Shown here: one piece after another, positions 32,482 through 41,906 of the stretch
How positions within the stretch are numbered: position 1 is the first letter of the stretch
How the letters are laid out: every line of letters starts with the position of its first letter
Source of the DNA: an uncultured Erythrobacter sp.
Lineage (GTDB): Bacteria > Pseudomonadota > Alphaproteobacteria > Sphingomonadales > Sphingomonadaceae
Assembly: GCA_947495695.1 (NCBI GenBank)
Contig: CANLZP010000001.1
Location: 951,069-1,015,068 of the forward strand
Direction of reading: 5' to 3'
DNA length: 64,000 bases
Program-made: the position numbers and the translations under genes
The notes under the pieces: model-generated
Seen by the model: the letters and a program-made list of their open reading frames with translations, nothing else
What the model was told of the DNA's origin: nothing
Databases searched by the model: none

Positions 32482-35004
32482 ATGACCAATTTCAAAACTT
32501 TCCTCGCATGTGGCGGCGCATTTGGCGCGCTGGCTTTTGCCGCTCCGGCAGTGGCTCAAGATGCTGATGCACCTGCGCCTCAAGCTACCGAGGAAGCGCC
32601 AACCGGTAATGCGATCATCGTTACCGCTCGCCGCCAGTCTGAAACACTGGCCGAAGTTCCCACGGCCATCACCGTTTTCACAGCCGATACGCTGGAAAAG
32701 ACAGGCATCGAACGGGCCGATGAATTTGTTCAACTGACCCCGGGTGTCACCATTGTGACCGGCACCGCAGAGGCGGGCGATACCCAGATCAATATCCGCG
32801 GTATTAACGGAGCGCGCGACGCGGAAAGTTCGGTTGCCTTGGTGGTCGATGGCATTTTGAAAACCAACACAGCGCAATTGAACCAGGACCAAGGAACGCT
32901 GCGCCAGATTGAAATTCTGAAAGGCCCTCAAGGCGCCTTGTACGGCCGCAACGCAGCGGCTGGCGCCATTGTGATCCAGACGCTGAAGCCGGGTGATTTT
33001 CTGGAAGGTGCGATCAAGGTCTCTGCCGCAGAAGACGAGACCTATTCAGCCAGCGCTTATATCTCTGCTCCACTTGGAGAGAACGCCGGCTTTGTCGTCT
33101 CGGGCAGCTATGACACGACCGATGGTTTTTACCGCAACAGTTTCCTGAATTCCAAAACCATTGATGATCAGGAAATCTGGTCGGTGGACGCACGCTTTGT
33201 CGCCGATGTTGGCGCTGACACCGAATTGGATGTGAAGGCTCGCTATGCCGATTTGTCGGGCGCTTCGATCAACTTTAATGCAGCCTTTGCTCTGCCCAAT
33301 TTTGGCGGAGCCTTCTTTGAAGATGTGAACGAGCATCCGTTCGGTTTCTATTCGAACATCCGGCCAACCAATGAACAGCAAACATTCGAGGCATCGGCCA
33401 AGGTGACGCACCAGTTTGAGGCGGTCGAGCTTACCGCCTGGGTGCTGTATAGCGATGTTGAGCAAGCGTTGACGGCGGATGGTACGTCGGCTGATTTTGC
33501 CCGGTTCACTTTCCCGGGAGCAACGCAGGACTCCATCGATGCGTCCAATGCATGCTTCGGATCGACGGCACAATTAACCGGTTTTCCGGTGAATGCGCCG
33601 GGCTTCATTGGCACGGTGCCGACGCCGTTTATCTTTGATGTGGCCAATGGTTCTACCTTTGGTCCTTACAGCCCGACCACGTGTGACGGTACGCAGTTCC
33701 AGACGCGCGAGCAGAGCGATATCAGTGCCGAGGTGCGGCTCGCATCGACCGATGATGGATATATCGATTGGCAGCTGGGCGCTTACTATCTGCACATCAA
33801 TCGTGAAGTTGGGGTGAGCCTAGGGGCCGATTTAGGCTTTGGCGTCACCGAGCAATTGTTCAATCCTGCCGGATCGAACAACCCGACGACACAGCTCTAT
33901 AATGATGACTTCTCAACCGATGTTTATGCAGTGTTTGGCTCGCTCGACTTTGAAGTTAGCGACGGCTTCGAGCTGGGGCTGGCGGCACGCTATGATGTTG
34001 AGGAACGCAGCGCGACCAATCTGGTGCCCAATGCGATCGACCCCTTCACTGGCGGCCCGATCAATCCGGGTCAGGCCTTTGGTCCGATTGCAGATCAATC
34101 AGAAACCTTCAAGCAATTGCAGCCCAAATTGTCGCTGCGTTATGCTTTGTCAGACGACATCAATTTCTATGCCAACTGGGGTATCGGATTTAAGTCGGGC
34201 GGGTTCAACAATCAGGGCTCTGCTGCGATTGTGGATCAGGCCTTCAATCAGTTCATTGGCACCAATGTTCTGATCGAGGATGTCTATGAAAAGGAAACCT
34301 CCAGCGCGTTTGAGGCTGGCCTGAAGGGCGAGCTGCTCGATGGTGCGGTGACCTTCGATCTGGCGGGTTATTACACCACGATCGATGACATGCAGTTCTT
34401 CGAATTCTTCGTCGGCGGCTTTGGCCTGCTGCGCGTTGTGTCGAATATTGACGAGGTTGAGGTCTATGGCGGCGAGCTGAATTTGGCCGCAGAGATCATG
34501 CCCGGCTGGTCGATTTTCGGTTCGGCCAATGTCACCGAGAGCGAGATCAAGGAAAACGCATCGCGTCCGATCACAGTGGGCAACAAATCGCCCTATACCG
34601 CTGATTACACGATCAACCTTGGTACCCAGTTGGACCTGCCAGTGACCGACACGATGGATTTTGTCGCACGTGCCGATTACCGGATCACCGGCCCGACCTG
34701 GTTCCACTCGGTTCAGGAAAACACCAGCCCGACCATCTTCAGCGGATTGCTGCCAGGTTCGCAGCTGATGGCTCCGGCCTTTGTCGGTGATGCGGATTAC
34801 TCGCTTACCCAGCGTGACGAGTTCTCTGTTCTGGATGTGCGCATCGGCGTACAAACGGACAGCTGGTCGCTGACAGCCTTTGCGGACAATCTGACCAATG
34901 AGGAATATCTCAACGAGGTTATTCCGGCGGTCGAATTTGGCGGATCGTTCATCTCGCCCGGTGCATTGCGCCGCTTCGGGGTCGAGGTTGGCTTCAAATT
35001 CTGA
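32482..35004 (+). CDS. TonB-dependent outer-membrane receptor
   Basis: The 840-residue protein has a Sec signal peptide (FLACGGAFGALAFAAPAVAQ). A TonB-box-like IIVTARRQSETL lies near residue 50, then the plug domain (QLTPGVTIVTG, INIRGINGARD, IEILKGPQGALYGRNAAAGA). A 22-strand-type barrel follows, ending RRFGVEVGFKF with a terminal Phe. GGGAG lies eight bases before the ATG. It belongs to the large sphingomonad receptor class that imports hydrophobic organic compounds rather than only siderophores. Its position after the racemase-like and SnoaL-like genes suggests that it brings in the substrate of this cluster. Confidence 0.95.
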   Translation: MTNFKTFLACGGAFGALAFAAPAVAQDADAPAPQATEEAPTGNAIIVTARRQSETLAEVPTAITVFTADTLEKTGIERADEFVQLTPGVTIVTGTAEAGDTQINIRGINGARDAESSVALVVDGILKTNTAQLNQDQGTLRQIEILKGPQGALYGRNAAAGAIVIQTLKPGDFLEGAIKVSAAEDETYSASAYISAPLGENAGFVVSGSYDTTDGFYRNSFLNSKTIDDQEIWSVDARFVADVGADTELDVKARYADLSGASINFNAAFALPNFGGAFFEDVNEHPFGFYSNIRPTNEQQTFEASAKVTHQFEAVELTAWVLYSDVEQALTADGTSADFARFTFPGATQDSIDASNACFGSTAQLTGFPVNAPGFIGTVPTPFIFDVANGSTFGPYSPTTCDGTQFQTREQSDISAEVRLASTDDGYIDWQLGAYYLHINREVGVSLGADLGFGVTEQLFNPAGSNNPTTQLYNDDFSTDVYAVFGSLDFEVSDGFELGLAARYDVEERSATNLVPNAIDPFTGGPINPGQAFGPIADQSETFKQLQPKLSLRYALSDDINFYANWGIGFKSGGFNNQGSAAIVDQAFNQFIGTNVLIEDVYEKETSSAFEAGLKGELLDGAVTFDLAGYYTTIDDMQFFEFFVGGFGLLRVVSNIDEVEVYGGELNLAAEIMPGWSIFGSANVTESEIKENASRPITVGNKSPYTADYTINLGTQLDLPVTDTMDFVARADYRITGPTWFHSVQENTSPTIFSGLLPGSQLMAPAFVGDADYSLTQRDEFSVLDVRIGVQTDSWSLTAFADNLTNEEYLNEVIPAVEFGGSFISPGALRRFGVEVGFKF

Positions 35005-35043
35005 TCTGTTACACCGCTCATCAGACAGTTTTAACGGAGTGTC

Positions 35044-35682
35044 ATGGTGAGCGGTGATAGCCTGTCCGACAATTACTCGGGTGTGTTCGAAGGAAGGATC
35101 GGCTTCGGCAAGAAACCGGCGCTGATCCTGATCGATCTGGTCGAGGCCTATTTCAACACAGATAGCCCGCTCTATGCTGACGTCGAGGATACCTTGGCGT
35201 CTGCTTTGGACTTGTTGGAGGCCGCCCGTTCTGCTGGGCTGCTGGTGATCTATACCAATGTGGTGTTTCATCCTTCGATGAAAGACGGCGGCCGGTTCGC
35301 GCAAAAAGTGGCGGCCCTGCAAAGTTTTGCCGCCGGTAATCCGATGGGAGCATGGGCCAAAGGATTGGCACCGCGTGATGACGAGCTGGTCATATCGAAA
35401 CAATATGCCAGCGCCTTTTTCGGCACTTCGCTGGCCTCCACCCTGACCGCCAATGGCAATGACAGCCTGATTATATCGGGCGTTTCCACCAGCGGCTGCA
35501 TTCGCGCCACATGTGTGGACGCGTGCCAGCACGGCTTTATCCCGATTGTCGCACAAGAAGCGGTTGGCGACCGGCATGAAGCGGTTCACCAGGCCAATTT
35601 GTTCGACATGAATTCGAAATATGGCGATGTGGTTTCAGTGGAGGAAATCCGCGCAAATCTGGCCAGCCTGTCCAAGGCCTAA
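35044..35682 (+). CDS. Isochorismatase-family amidohydrolase (N-carbamoylsarcosine amidase-like)
   Basis: This is a 212-residue cytoplasmic protein with the catalytic triad of the family: Asp in LILIDLVEAYF (about residue 32), Lys in VISKQYASAFFGTSL (about residue 119) and Cys in GVSTSGCIRATCVDA (about residue 154). The STSGC form and length match N-carbamoylsarcosine or maleamate amidases. GGAG precedes the ATG, and the gene follows the TonB receptor by 39 bases. Together with hyuA and hyuB, such an enzyme would remove a carbamoyl or amide group after ring opening; this is inference. Confidence 0.88.
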   Translation: MVSGDSLSDNYSGVFEGRIGFGKKPALILIDLVEAYFNTDSPLYADVEDTLASALDLLEAARSAGLLVIYTNVVFHPSMKDGGRFAQKVAALQSFAAGNPMGAWAKGLAPRDDELVISKQYASAFFGTSLASTLTANGNDSLIISGVSTSGCIRATCVDACQHGFIPIVAQEAVGDRHEAVHQANLFDMNSKYGDVVSVEEIRANLASLSKA

Positions 35683-35704
35683 GCCAGCAACGCAGGGCGA
35701 GCAT

Positions 35705-36577
35705 TTAGACTGGCTTCACCAACCGCCCTGCCACCGCATCCAGTTTCGCAATCAATGCCGGATCATGCTGATCGGGTGCGGTGATGATGGCATCTTCCAA
35801 TGCGGTGTCGATGGGGCTGGGCTCGCGTTCTTCGGGCAGGTCTGCGATGAATTTGGTGACCATCTTGCGCGCGATCTTGCTGTTTTTCTGCATTTGCTCG
35901 ACCACCTGCATCACATCCACCGCTTCGCCTTCGCGCCAGCAATCATAATCGGTCACCATACCAACCAGCGCATAGGGTAGCTCCGCCTCACGGGCGAGTT
36001 TGGCCTCGGGCATGGCGGTCATCCCGATAACGTCCGCGCCCCATTCGCGGTACATCCGGCTTTCGGCGCGGGTGGAAAATTGGGGTCCCTCCATCGCCAG
36101 ATAGGTTGCACCGGTAGAGATCTTGCCCTTCGCCGATGCAATCGCGCTGGCTGCCATATCGGACAGGCGCGGACACACCGGGTCGGCCATAGAGACATGC
36201 GCGACAAATCCCGATCCAAAGAAGGTTGAGGGGCGGCCTTTGGTCCGGTCGATAAATTGCTCGACCACGGTAAAGCGGCCCGGCTCGATCTTCTCGCGCA
36301 GGCTTCCCACGGCAGAAATGGCCAGAATATCGGTGCAGCCGGTGCGTTTGAGCACATCAATATTTGCGCGCGCATTCAGATCGCTCGGCGTGATCGGGTG
36401 ACCGCGACCGTGGCGCGGCAGAAACCGAACGCGCACATCGCCAATGCGCCCGCACAACACTTCGTCAGAAGGCTCACCCCAAGGTGATTTTACCGCAATC
36501 CATTGGGCATCTTCCAGCCCCTCAATTGCATAGAGGCCCGATCCACCAATGATCCCGATGGTCCAAGGACTTGCCAT
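35705..36577 (-). CDS. mtnP: S-methyl-5'-thioadenosine phosphorylase
   Basis: This 290-residue PNP-family enzyme has the N-terminal IGIIGGSGLYAIEGLED, phosphate-binding FLPRHGRGHPITPSDLNARA, AISAVGSLREKIEPG, the MTAP signature EGPQFSTRAESRMYREWGAD and GMTAMPEAKLAREAELPYA. It splits methylthioadenosine to adenine and methylthioribose-1-phosphate in methionine salvage. It is a single gene convergent with the amidohydrolase gene and appears unrelated to the neighbouring catabolic cluster. Confidence 0.95.
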   Translation of the reverse strand: MASPWTIGIIGGSGLYAIEGLEDAQWIAVKSPWGEPSDEVLCGRIGDVRVRFLPRHGRGHPITPSDLNARANIDVLKRTGCTDILAISAVGSLREKIEPGRFTVVEQFIDRTKGRPSTFFGSGFVAHVSMADPVCPRLSDMAASAIASAKGKISTGATYLAMEGPQFSTRAESRMYREWGADVIGMTAMPEAKLAREAELPYALVGMVTDYDCWREGEAVDVMQVVEQMQKNSKIARKMVTKFIADLPEEREPSPIDTALEDAIITAPDQHDPALIAKLDAVAGRLVKPV

Positions 36578-36719
36578 GATTGTTCCCTTTTGTCGCGCTG
36601 CGTTGTGTCGCCGATTTAGACCTGATTGACGCGAACAGGCAAAGGAATGGTTAGCACAAGGCCGATAACCTGCCTCAAACCCGTATTTTGCCGGTCAGAC
36701 CAGCAATTTTGGCCAGATA

Positions 36720-37412
36720 TCACGTCAGAATAATGCGATCCGGCAAGGATTTACGGATGAAGCCGTCAGCCTTGGCAAAAGGTCCAGCGATCGATGGGCG
36801 TTGGCTCATCCGTTCTTGATGGGCGGCCAGCTTGGGCCAATTGTCGAGCGGCATCTCTGCCACCAACATGCCCTGCATCAGGCAGCAGGTCACTGTAATG
36901 TCGGCCAAAGACAGTGCATCGCCAACAAAATAGTCAGCCCCGTCCAGCTGGCTCTCCAGATAGTTGAGCACGTTTGGCAATTTTGTCGCCCAGGCCTCTT
37001 TCGCGGCGGTAACATCTGGCTCCTTGCCCTGATTGAGCGCAAAGAAGATCGGCCGGAACATCCCTAACCCGGTGGCCATGGCCACATTGGTGTCAGCATA
37101 TTCTTCCAGCATCAGCGCACGGCCATAGGCATAAGGATCGCTGGGTAGCATGGGGTTTTCCGGGTGCTTCTTCTCGATATAGCCGCAGATCGCGGATGAA
37201 TCGGCGATGGTGCCATCTGGTCCTTCTTCAGCGATCGAGCGATCGCGCAACACCGGGATACGCTTCATCGGGCTGATTGCGCGAAACCATTCGGGCGGAT
37301 CGAACACATTGACCGCTTCAATCTCGAAATCGACGCCCTTTTCGATGCATTGCGCGGCCACTTTGCGAACGAAGGGGGATACTGGACTGCCGTAAATGAC
37401 GAGATCGGCCAT
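36720..37412 (-). CDS. Glutathione S-transferase family protein
   Basis: This is a 230-residue GST. Its N-terminal domain has VIYGSPVSPFVRKVAAQCIE (Ser or Cys at the active-site helix start), ISPMKRIPVLRD with cis-Pro and TIADSSAICGYIE with the glutathione Asp-Ser. The C-terminal helices include YFVGDALSLADITVTCCLMQ. It is cytoplasmic with unknown substrate. It is divergent from the aldehyde dehydrogenase gene at 37614; the 201-base gap shows no recognised site. Confidence 0.93.
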   Translation of the reverse strand: MADLVIYGSPVSPFVRKVAAQCIEKGVDFEIEAVNVFDPPEWFRAISPMKRIPVLRDRSIAEEGPDGTIADSSAICGYIEKKHPENPMLPSDPYAYGRALMLEEYADTNVAMATGLGMFRPIFFALNQGKEPDVTAAKEAWATKLPNVLNYLESQLDGADYFVGDALSLADITVTCCLMQGMLVAEMPLDNWPKLAAHQERMSQRPSIAGPFAKADGFIRKSLPDRIILT

Positions 37413-37613
37413 GGTTGTTTCCTTTAAGTCGGTGGATTTTGTTGTGTTGCGATGCGCCTTTTGGAGAATTGAGTTGCATAGCGCAATGGATAGGCGCGCT
37501 GACCCGCTTCACCGCGTATAATGCCCGAGCAATCCGACCTTGCACTTGCAAGATGATCGGGCCATTTCCATTTGAAGTGGAAGCAATTCAAAAAGTTCTA
37601 GAGAGAGGCAGAT

Positions 37614-39041
37614 ATGGCGACCCAATATAAAAACCTGATCAATGGTAAGATGATCGACACGGGCGAATGGCTCGATGTGGTTAATCCCGCCAATGAAGAA
37701 GTCATCGGCCAGGTCCCCGCATGCGGCGAGAGCCAGCTAAACGAAGCAGTCGCTGCCGCGCGCACTGCCTTCGAAAGCTGGAAGAAGACCTCCTTCGAAG
37801 AACGCCAAGCTGTGTGCATGGCGATCTCTGGAGCGATCAAGGAAAATGCCGACGAGCTTTATCGTCTGCTGACCAGCGAACAGGGCAAACCGCACGAGCA
37901 AGCCAAGGGCGAGATTTTCGGCGCTGCTGGCATGTCTGCTGCACAAGCGACCTTGAAGCTGGACGATGTTGTCAATGAAGACAGCGATGAGCGTCTGTCA
38001 CGCACCCGCCGTGTACCGGTTGGTGTTGTGGGCGGTATTGTGCCGTGGAACTTCCCGGTCATGATGGCGGTACAGAAAATCGTGCCTGCCTTGATGAGCG
38101 GTTGCACTATCGTGCTGAAGCCGTCGCCATTTACCCCGCTGACAACGCTGCGCATTGCAGAGCTGATCGCGGATAAGGTACCGCCTGGAACGGTCAATAT
38201 CATCACCGGCGAAGACAGCCTTGGTCCGTTGATCACCGGCCACCCTGACATCAACAAGATCACCTTCACCGGCTCCACCGCGACCGGTAAGAAGATCATG
38301 GAAGGCGCGAGCGCCGATCTGAAGCGGATCACGCTGGAACTGGGCGGAAACGACGCATCCATCGTGATGCCCGACGCCGATCCGCAGAAGGTGGCCGAAC
38401 AATTGTTCTGGTCCAGCTTCTCCAACGCGGGCCAAATCTGTGTCGCGGCCAAGCGCATTTATATCCACGAAGATATCTATGACGAGCTGAGCGCCGCACT
38501 GGTTGAATATGCCAAGACGGTCACCGTGGGTGATGGTTCGCAGCAGGGAACCGGCGTTGGTCCGATCCAGAACAAGAAACAGTATGAGCGCGTTTTGGAA
38601 TTGATCGAAGATGCCAAGGATAATGGCTATAAATTCCTGGTTGGCGGCGATGCTGATCCATCAGGCACAGGCTATTACGTTCCGATCACAATCATGGACA
38701 ACCCGCCAGAAGATGCTCGCATTGTTGCCGAAGAGCAGTTTGGCCCGGTTATGCCGCTGATGAAATTCTCGACCGAGGATGAAGTGATCCAGCGCGCCAA
38801 TGATTCCGAATATGGTCTGGCCGGTGCGGTCTGGACCGCTGACACGGACAAAGGCATCGAAATTGCTGAGCAATTGGAAACCGGCACAGTGTGGATCAAT
38901 GAATATCTTCACCTCTCGCCCTTTTCTCCCTTTGGCGGGCACAAGCAGTCCGGCTTTGGCGCAGAATATGGCCTGGATGGGTTGAAGGAATTCACCTATC
39001 CGCAGGTGATTACGGTCAAGAAGGACAATGTTGTCGCCTAA
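37614..39041 (+). CDS. NAD(P)-dependent aldehyde dehydrogenase
   Basis: This is a 475-residue ALDH with the complete signature set: GGIVPWNFPVMMAVQKIVPA, KPSPFTPLTTLRIAELI with the cofactor Lys, FTGSTATGKKIM, catalytic Glu in LELGGNDASIV (about residue 245) and catalytic Cys in SNAGQICVAAKR (about residue 280). The C-terminal half includes EEQFGPVMPLMKF and SPFGGHKQSGFG. The length and motifs fit the succinate-semialdehyde/betaine/general ALDH class, and the aldehyde is not identified. GAGAGAGG-like sequence precedes the ATG. A clear terminator follows. Confidence 0.94.
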   Translation: MATQYKNLINGKMIDTGEWLDVVNPANEEVIGQVPACGESQLNEAVAAARTAFESWKKTSFEERQAVCMAISGAIKENADELYRLLTSEQGKPHEQAKGEIFGAAGMSAAQATLKLDDVVNEDSDERLSRTRRVPVGVVGGIVPWNFPVMMAVQKIVPALMSGCTIVLKPSPFTPLTTLRIAELIADKVPPGTVNIITGEDSLGPLITGHPDINKITFTGSTATGKKIMEGASADLKRITLELGGNDASIVMPDADPQKVAEQLFWSSFSNAGQICVAAKRIYIHEDIYDELSAALVEYAKTVTVGDGSQQGTGVGPIQNKKQYERVLELIEDAKDNGYKFLVGGDADPSGTGYYVPITIMDNPPEDARIVAEEQFGPVMPLMKFSTEDEVIQRANDSEYGLAGAVWTADTDKGIEIAEQLETGTVWINEYLHLSPFSPFGGHKQSGFGAEYGLDGLKEFTYPQVITVKKDNVVA

Positions 39042-39068
39042 TTGGCTTTCAACACTGACAAGACAAGA

Positions 39069-39100
39069 GGCCGTCCGGAGCGATCCGGGCGGCCTTTTCT
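39069..39100 (+). terminator. Intrinsic terminator after the aldehyde dehydrogenase gene
   Basis: GGCCGTCCGG and CCGGGCGGCC form a ten-base stem with one G-U type mismatch and a six-base loop, followed by TTTTCT. It begins 27 bases after the stop codon. Confidence 0.85.
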
Positions 39101-39126
39101 ATATCCGTTGCTAGAGCTTGCGTTGA

Positions 39127-40464
39127 TTACTCACCCGCAGGTTTGCTAAGCATATCCAGCCCAACCGCCCAACGGCGCTGGAAACCACGCCAATGCTCGG
39201 CCTCGTCTTGGCCAGCGAATTTGCCATTTAACTGCTCGCCAAAGGAAACCTGCCACTGGCTGTCATTGGCGTTGCTGACAGGCACATTCAGATAGCCAGC
39301 CTTGTCGTCATCACCCTTCAGATGCAGATCGAGGAAGGCTGCGACAAAGTGCTGATTGATGCCATTGATCCGGTCCTGCCGCCACACCGGCTCATTCAGG
39401 AATTCGGCCACGCGGAATGGAGCATCATCGCCAATTTCAAACGCATTGCCGACGATATTGTGGCGTGCCTCGCGAAAGACCAGCATATGCCGGTCTGCGC
39501 CTGACAATTGGTCAAAGATCCAACTGACCCCCTCGGCATGGTTGGAAACATCATCCTGGCTTCCGCTCACCACCAAAACGGGAGCGGTGATCTTGGCCAG
39601 GCTTGCCGCACTCCATACCCGGTTGTCGGGCTGGCCGCCCCAGGGGGCAAAGGCAACCACTGCATCAATCTCAGACGGATCGCCCGCAGCGGCCTTCAGT
39701 GGCTCCATCGCCGCAGCCGGTACGCTGGTGAACGTTCCGCTGCCATAGTCATATTCTGCGCCTGCCGTCGCCAGTGCGCCATAACCGCCCATGGAATAGC
39801 CGATCAGGCCGACATTTTCGGCATCGATCAGGGCGTACACACCCGCATCATTGGCGCTGCGATCGACCAATTGCGCCAAGACATCGCGCTGATCCAGCGA
39901 CCGGCTGGCCAGCACATTGGCAAAGGAATGGACGAAATCGGTGATCCCTTCCAGCTTTGCATCGGCGTGGTCGATGGTGGCCACGACATAACCGCGCGAG
40001 GCAATGTGCTCGGCCAAATTGCTAAACTGGGTGCTCCAACCGTTAAACCCGTGGCTCATGATCACCAGTGGGAATTGGCCTTCGGTGACGGGGGCGGCAT
40101 CGGCAAAGGCGCGTCCTGCAAACTCCAGCGAAACAGGGTCCATCGCGGGCGGTGTCATGGTGTGCTGATAGGTGATCGGCTCCTGCCCGGCATCGCTCTG
40201 CGCCGGGTAATACAGCCGCACATCCAGCGTACGGTCGCCCGTTTCGACCGATCCTGTTGCCATGCCCAGCTTGGTAAAGCTGAGCCGTGCGGGCAGGGTG
40301 AAGGCGATCTCCTGCGTGCCGATGGCATATTCGCCAAAGCGGCCCAGTTCGGGGGTTTCGCCTGGCTGTCCTTCATGGATTGTGGGTGAGGCGACATAGG
40401 CGGCGGTGCCGGCCCCAAGTCCGATTATGGCGAGTAGGCCCAAACCAATGTGACGTTTCTTCAT
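39127..40464 (-). CDS. Exported alpha/beta-hydrolase (PAF-acetylhydrolase/dienelactone-hydrolase-like)
   Basis: The 445-residue protein has a signal peptide or membrane anchor (MKKRHIGLGLLAIIGLGAG). The hydrolase core has PLVIMSHGFNGWSTQFSN (oxyanion region, near residue 130), the nucleophile elbow GLIGYSMGGYGAL (Ser about residue 220), PVLVVSGSQDDVSNHAEG with the likely acid Asp, and the catalytic His in FREARHNIVG. Related proteins are secreted lipases or esterases of the platelet-activating-factor acetylhydrolase type. The substrate is unknown. It is divergent from the APH-like kinase gene 96 bases away. Confidence 0.9.
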   Translation of the reverse strand: MKKRHIGLGLLAIIGLGAGTAAYVASPTIHEGQPGETPELGRFGEYAIGTQEIAFTLPARLSFTKLGMATGSVETGDRTLDVRLYYPAQSDAGQEPITYQHTMTPPAMDPVSLEFAGRAFADAAPVTEGQFPLVIMSHGFNGWSTQFSNLAEHIASRGYVVATIDHADAKLEGITDFVHSFANVLASRSLDQRDVLAQLVDRSANDAGVYALIDAENVGLIGYSMGGYGALATAGAEYDYGSGTFTSVPAAAMEPLKAAAGDPSEIDAVVAFAPWGGQPDNRVWSAASLAKITAPVLVVSGSQDDVSNHAEGVSWIFDQLSGADRHMLVFREARHNIVGNAFEIGDDAPFRVAEFLNEPVWRQDRINGINQHFVAAFLDLHLKGDDDKAGYLNVPVSNANDSQWQVSFGEQLNGKFAGQDEAEHWRGFQRRWAVGLDMLSKPAGE

Positions 40465-40560
40465 AAGGCGCTTTATCTCTCAACCTATACTTTTGTGCAT
40501 TGCCGATGGGCAGCAGATGGGTGCACTCATTGCAGCGATTGAGCATGAGGGGAAGAGGTT

Positions 40561-41901
40561 GTGGCAACGCCAGAGGAACTATTGGCAGGCTTGGCACGCG
40601 TGATGACGAGCGCTGGGCTGGCCGCGCCAGAGCAGCTGACCCGCTTGACGGGCGGGGCCACCATGGAAAGCTGGCGATTTACCAGCGGTAGCAGCGACTA
40701 TGTTTTGCGCCGCGCGCCCAGCTTGGAATATATCGCCGAGCGTCCCTATGGCCATGACGTGGAAGCCGATGTGATCCGCGCCGCCCACGCCGCCGGTGTA
40801 ACTGCGCCGCAAGTGACCGGTTTGTTGCAGCCAGAGGACGGCATCGGTTCCGGCTTTGTCATGCAGGCATTGCCCGGCACACCCAATCCCAAGGAAATCC
40901 TGGAGATGCAGGATCCCGCTGGCCTGTTGCGAGAGGCCGCGCGTGACCTTGCCCGCATCCACACTTTGGGCGCTGCCGATGTGCCCGATGCCGTGCCCGA
41001 GCTGGATTATCGCGAGGCAATTGCAGATTTCCGCCAGCAATTCGAAGATGCGGGCGGGGATCGCCCGATCATCGCGCTGGGGATCAAATGGCTGGAAGAC
41101 AATTGCCCTGACCGGATTGAGCCCGTGTTGATCCATGGCGACTATCGGATGGGCAATCTGCTGGTGCAGGATAGCCACCTGACCGGCGTGCTCGATTGGG
41201 AGCTCGCCCATTTGGGAGACCGGCACGAAGATCTGGCCTTTGGCTGCATGTCCGTGTGGCGCTTTGCCCGATATGACCGGCCCGCGCTGGGGCTGGGCAG
41301 TCTGGAGGATTACTTTGCCGCCTATGAAGCCGAAAGCGGTTTTGCGGTTGATCGCGACAGGTTTCGTTACTGGCTGATCCACCGCACCGTGTGGTGGGCT
41401 ATGGGTTGCCTCAAATGCGCACGATCCTGGCGCGATGGGTCGGACCGAACGCTTGAGCGGGCGGTGATTTCACGTCGCACATCCGAGCAAGAGCTGGATC
41501 TGTTGCTGTTGCTGGAGGAAGAGGCACCGGACGATCTGCGCAATGAATTGATCGAACCCATGCAGCCGCCATTGGCCGAACAGGGCGAGGCCACTTCAGG
41601 AGAGCTGGCGTTGGCCATCTCGGAATGGTTGGCAAGCATCAAGGACAATGTCTCGGGCCATGATCGTTTCCAGCTTGCGGTTGCGCGCAATGCGTTGGGA
41701 ATGCTGGCGCGCGACGATGCGATTGTCCCCCAGCATGCCCATTATGAATTGGCGCAGGCTATTTTGGAGGGAGAGGAAGATTTGTCTTCGCCGGGTCTGT
41801 TGGCCGACATGCGGCAGGCCAGCTTTGAAAAACTGAGCGTCGATATACCCAAATACCCTGCGCTGGCAGTCGCCCGCAAGAAATGGACCGGAGAGGACTA
41901 A
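40561..41901 (+). CDS. APH-family phosphotransferase (ACAD10/11 kinase-domain-like)
   Basis: The GTG start (40561) lies after GGGGAAGAGG. The 446-residue protein has an aminoglycoside-phosphotransferase-type kinase domain: MESWRFTSGSSDYVLRRAPS with the ATP-anchoring Arg/Lys region, VLIHGDYRMGNLLVQDSHLT with the catalytic HGD and metal-binding Asn (about residue 195), and GVLDWELAHLGDRHEDLAFG with the DWE motif. A C-terminal extension of about 120 residues follows (ISEWLASIKDNVSGHDRFQL). It stands 5 bases before an acyl-CoA dehydrogenase gene, the bacterial counterpart of the ACAD10/ACAD11 pairing, which phosphorylates and dehydrates 4-hydroxyacyl-CoAs. Confidence 0.9.
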   Translation: MATPEELLAGLARVMTSAGLAAPEQLTRLTGGATMESWRFTSGSSDYVLRRAPSLEYIAERPYGHDVEADVIRAAHAAGVTAPQVTGLLQPEDGIGSGFVMQALPGTPNPKEILEMQDPAGLLREAARDLARIHTLGAADVPDAVPELDYREAIADFRQQFEDAGGDRPIIALGIKWLEDNCPDRIEPVLIHGDYRMGNLLVQDSHLTGVLDWELAHLGDRHEDLAFGCMSVWRFARYDRPALGLGSLEDYFAAYEAESGFAVDRDRFRYWLIHRTVWWAMGCLKCARSWRDGSDRTLERAVISRRTSEQELDLLLLLEEEAPDDLRNELIEPMQPPLAEQGEATSGELALAISEWLASIKDNVSGHDRFQLAVARNALGMLARDDAIVPQHAHYELAQAILEGEEDLSSPGLLADMRQASFEKLSVDIPKYPALAVARKKWTGED

Positions 41902-41906
41902 ACCAC

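Noticed and set aside
34150..35589. Long minus-strand open frame (about 479 codons) antisense to the TonB receptor and amidohydrolase genes.
   Set aside because: Composition is Arg/Gln/His-rich without domains, and it lies fully opposite well-recognised genes with signal peptide, plug and catalytic motifs.
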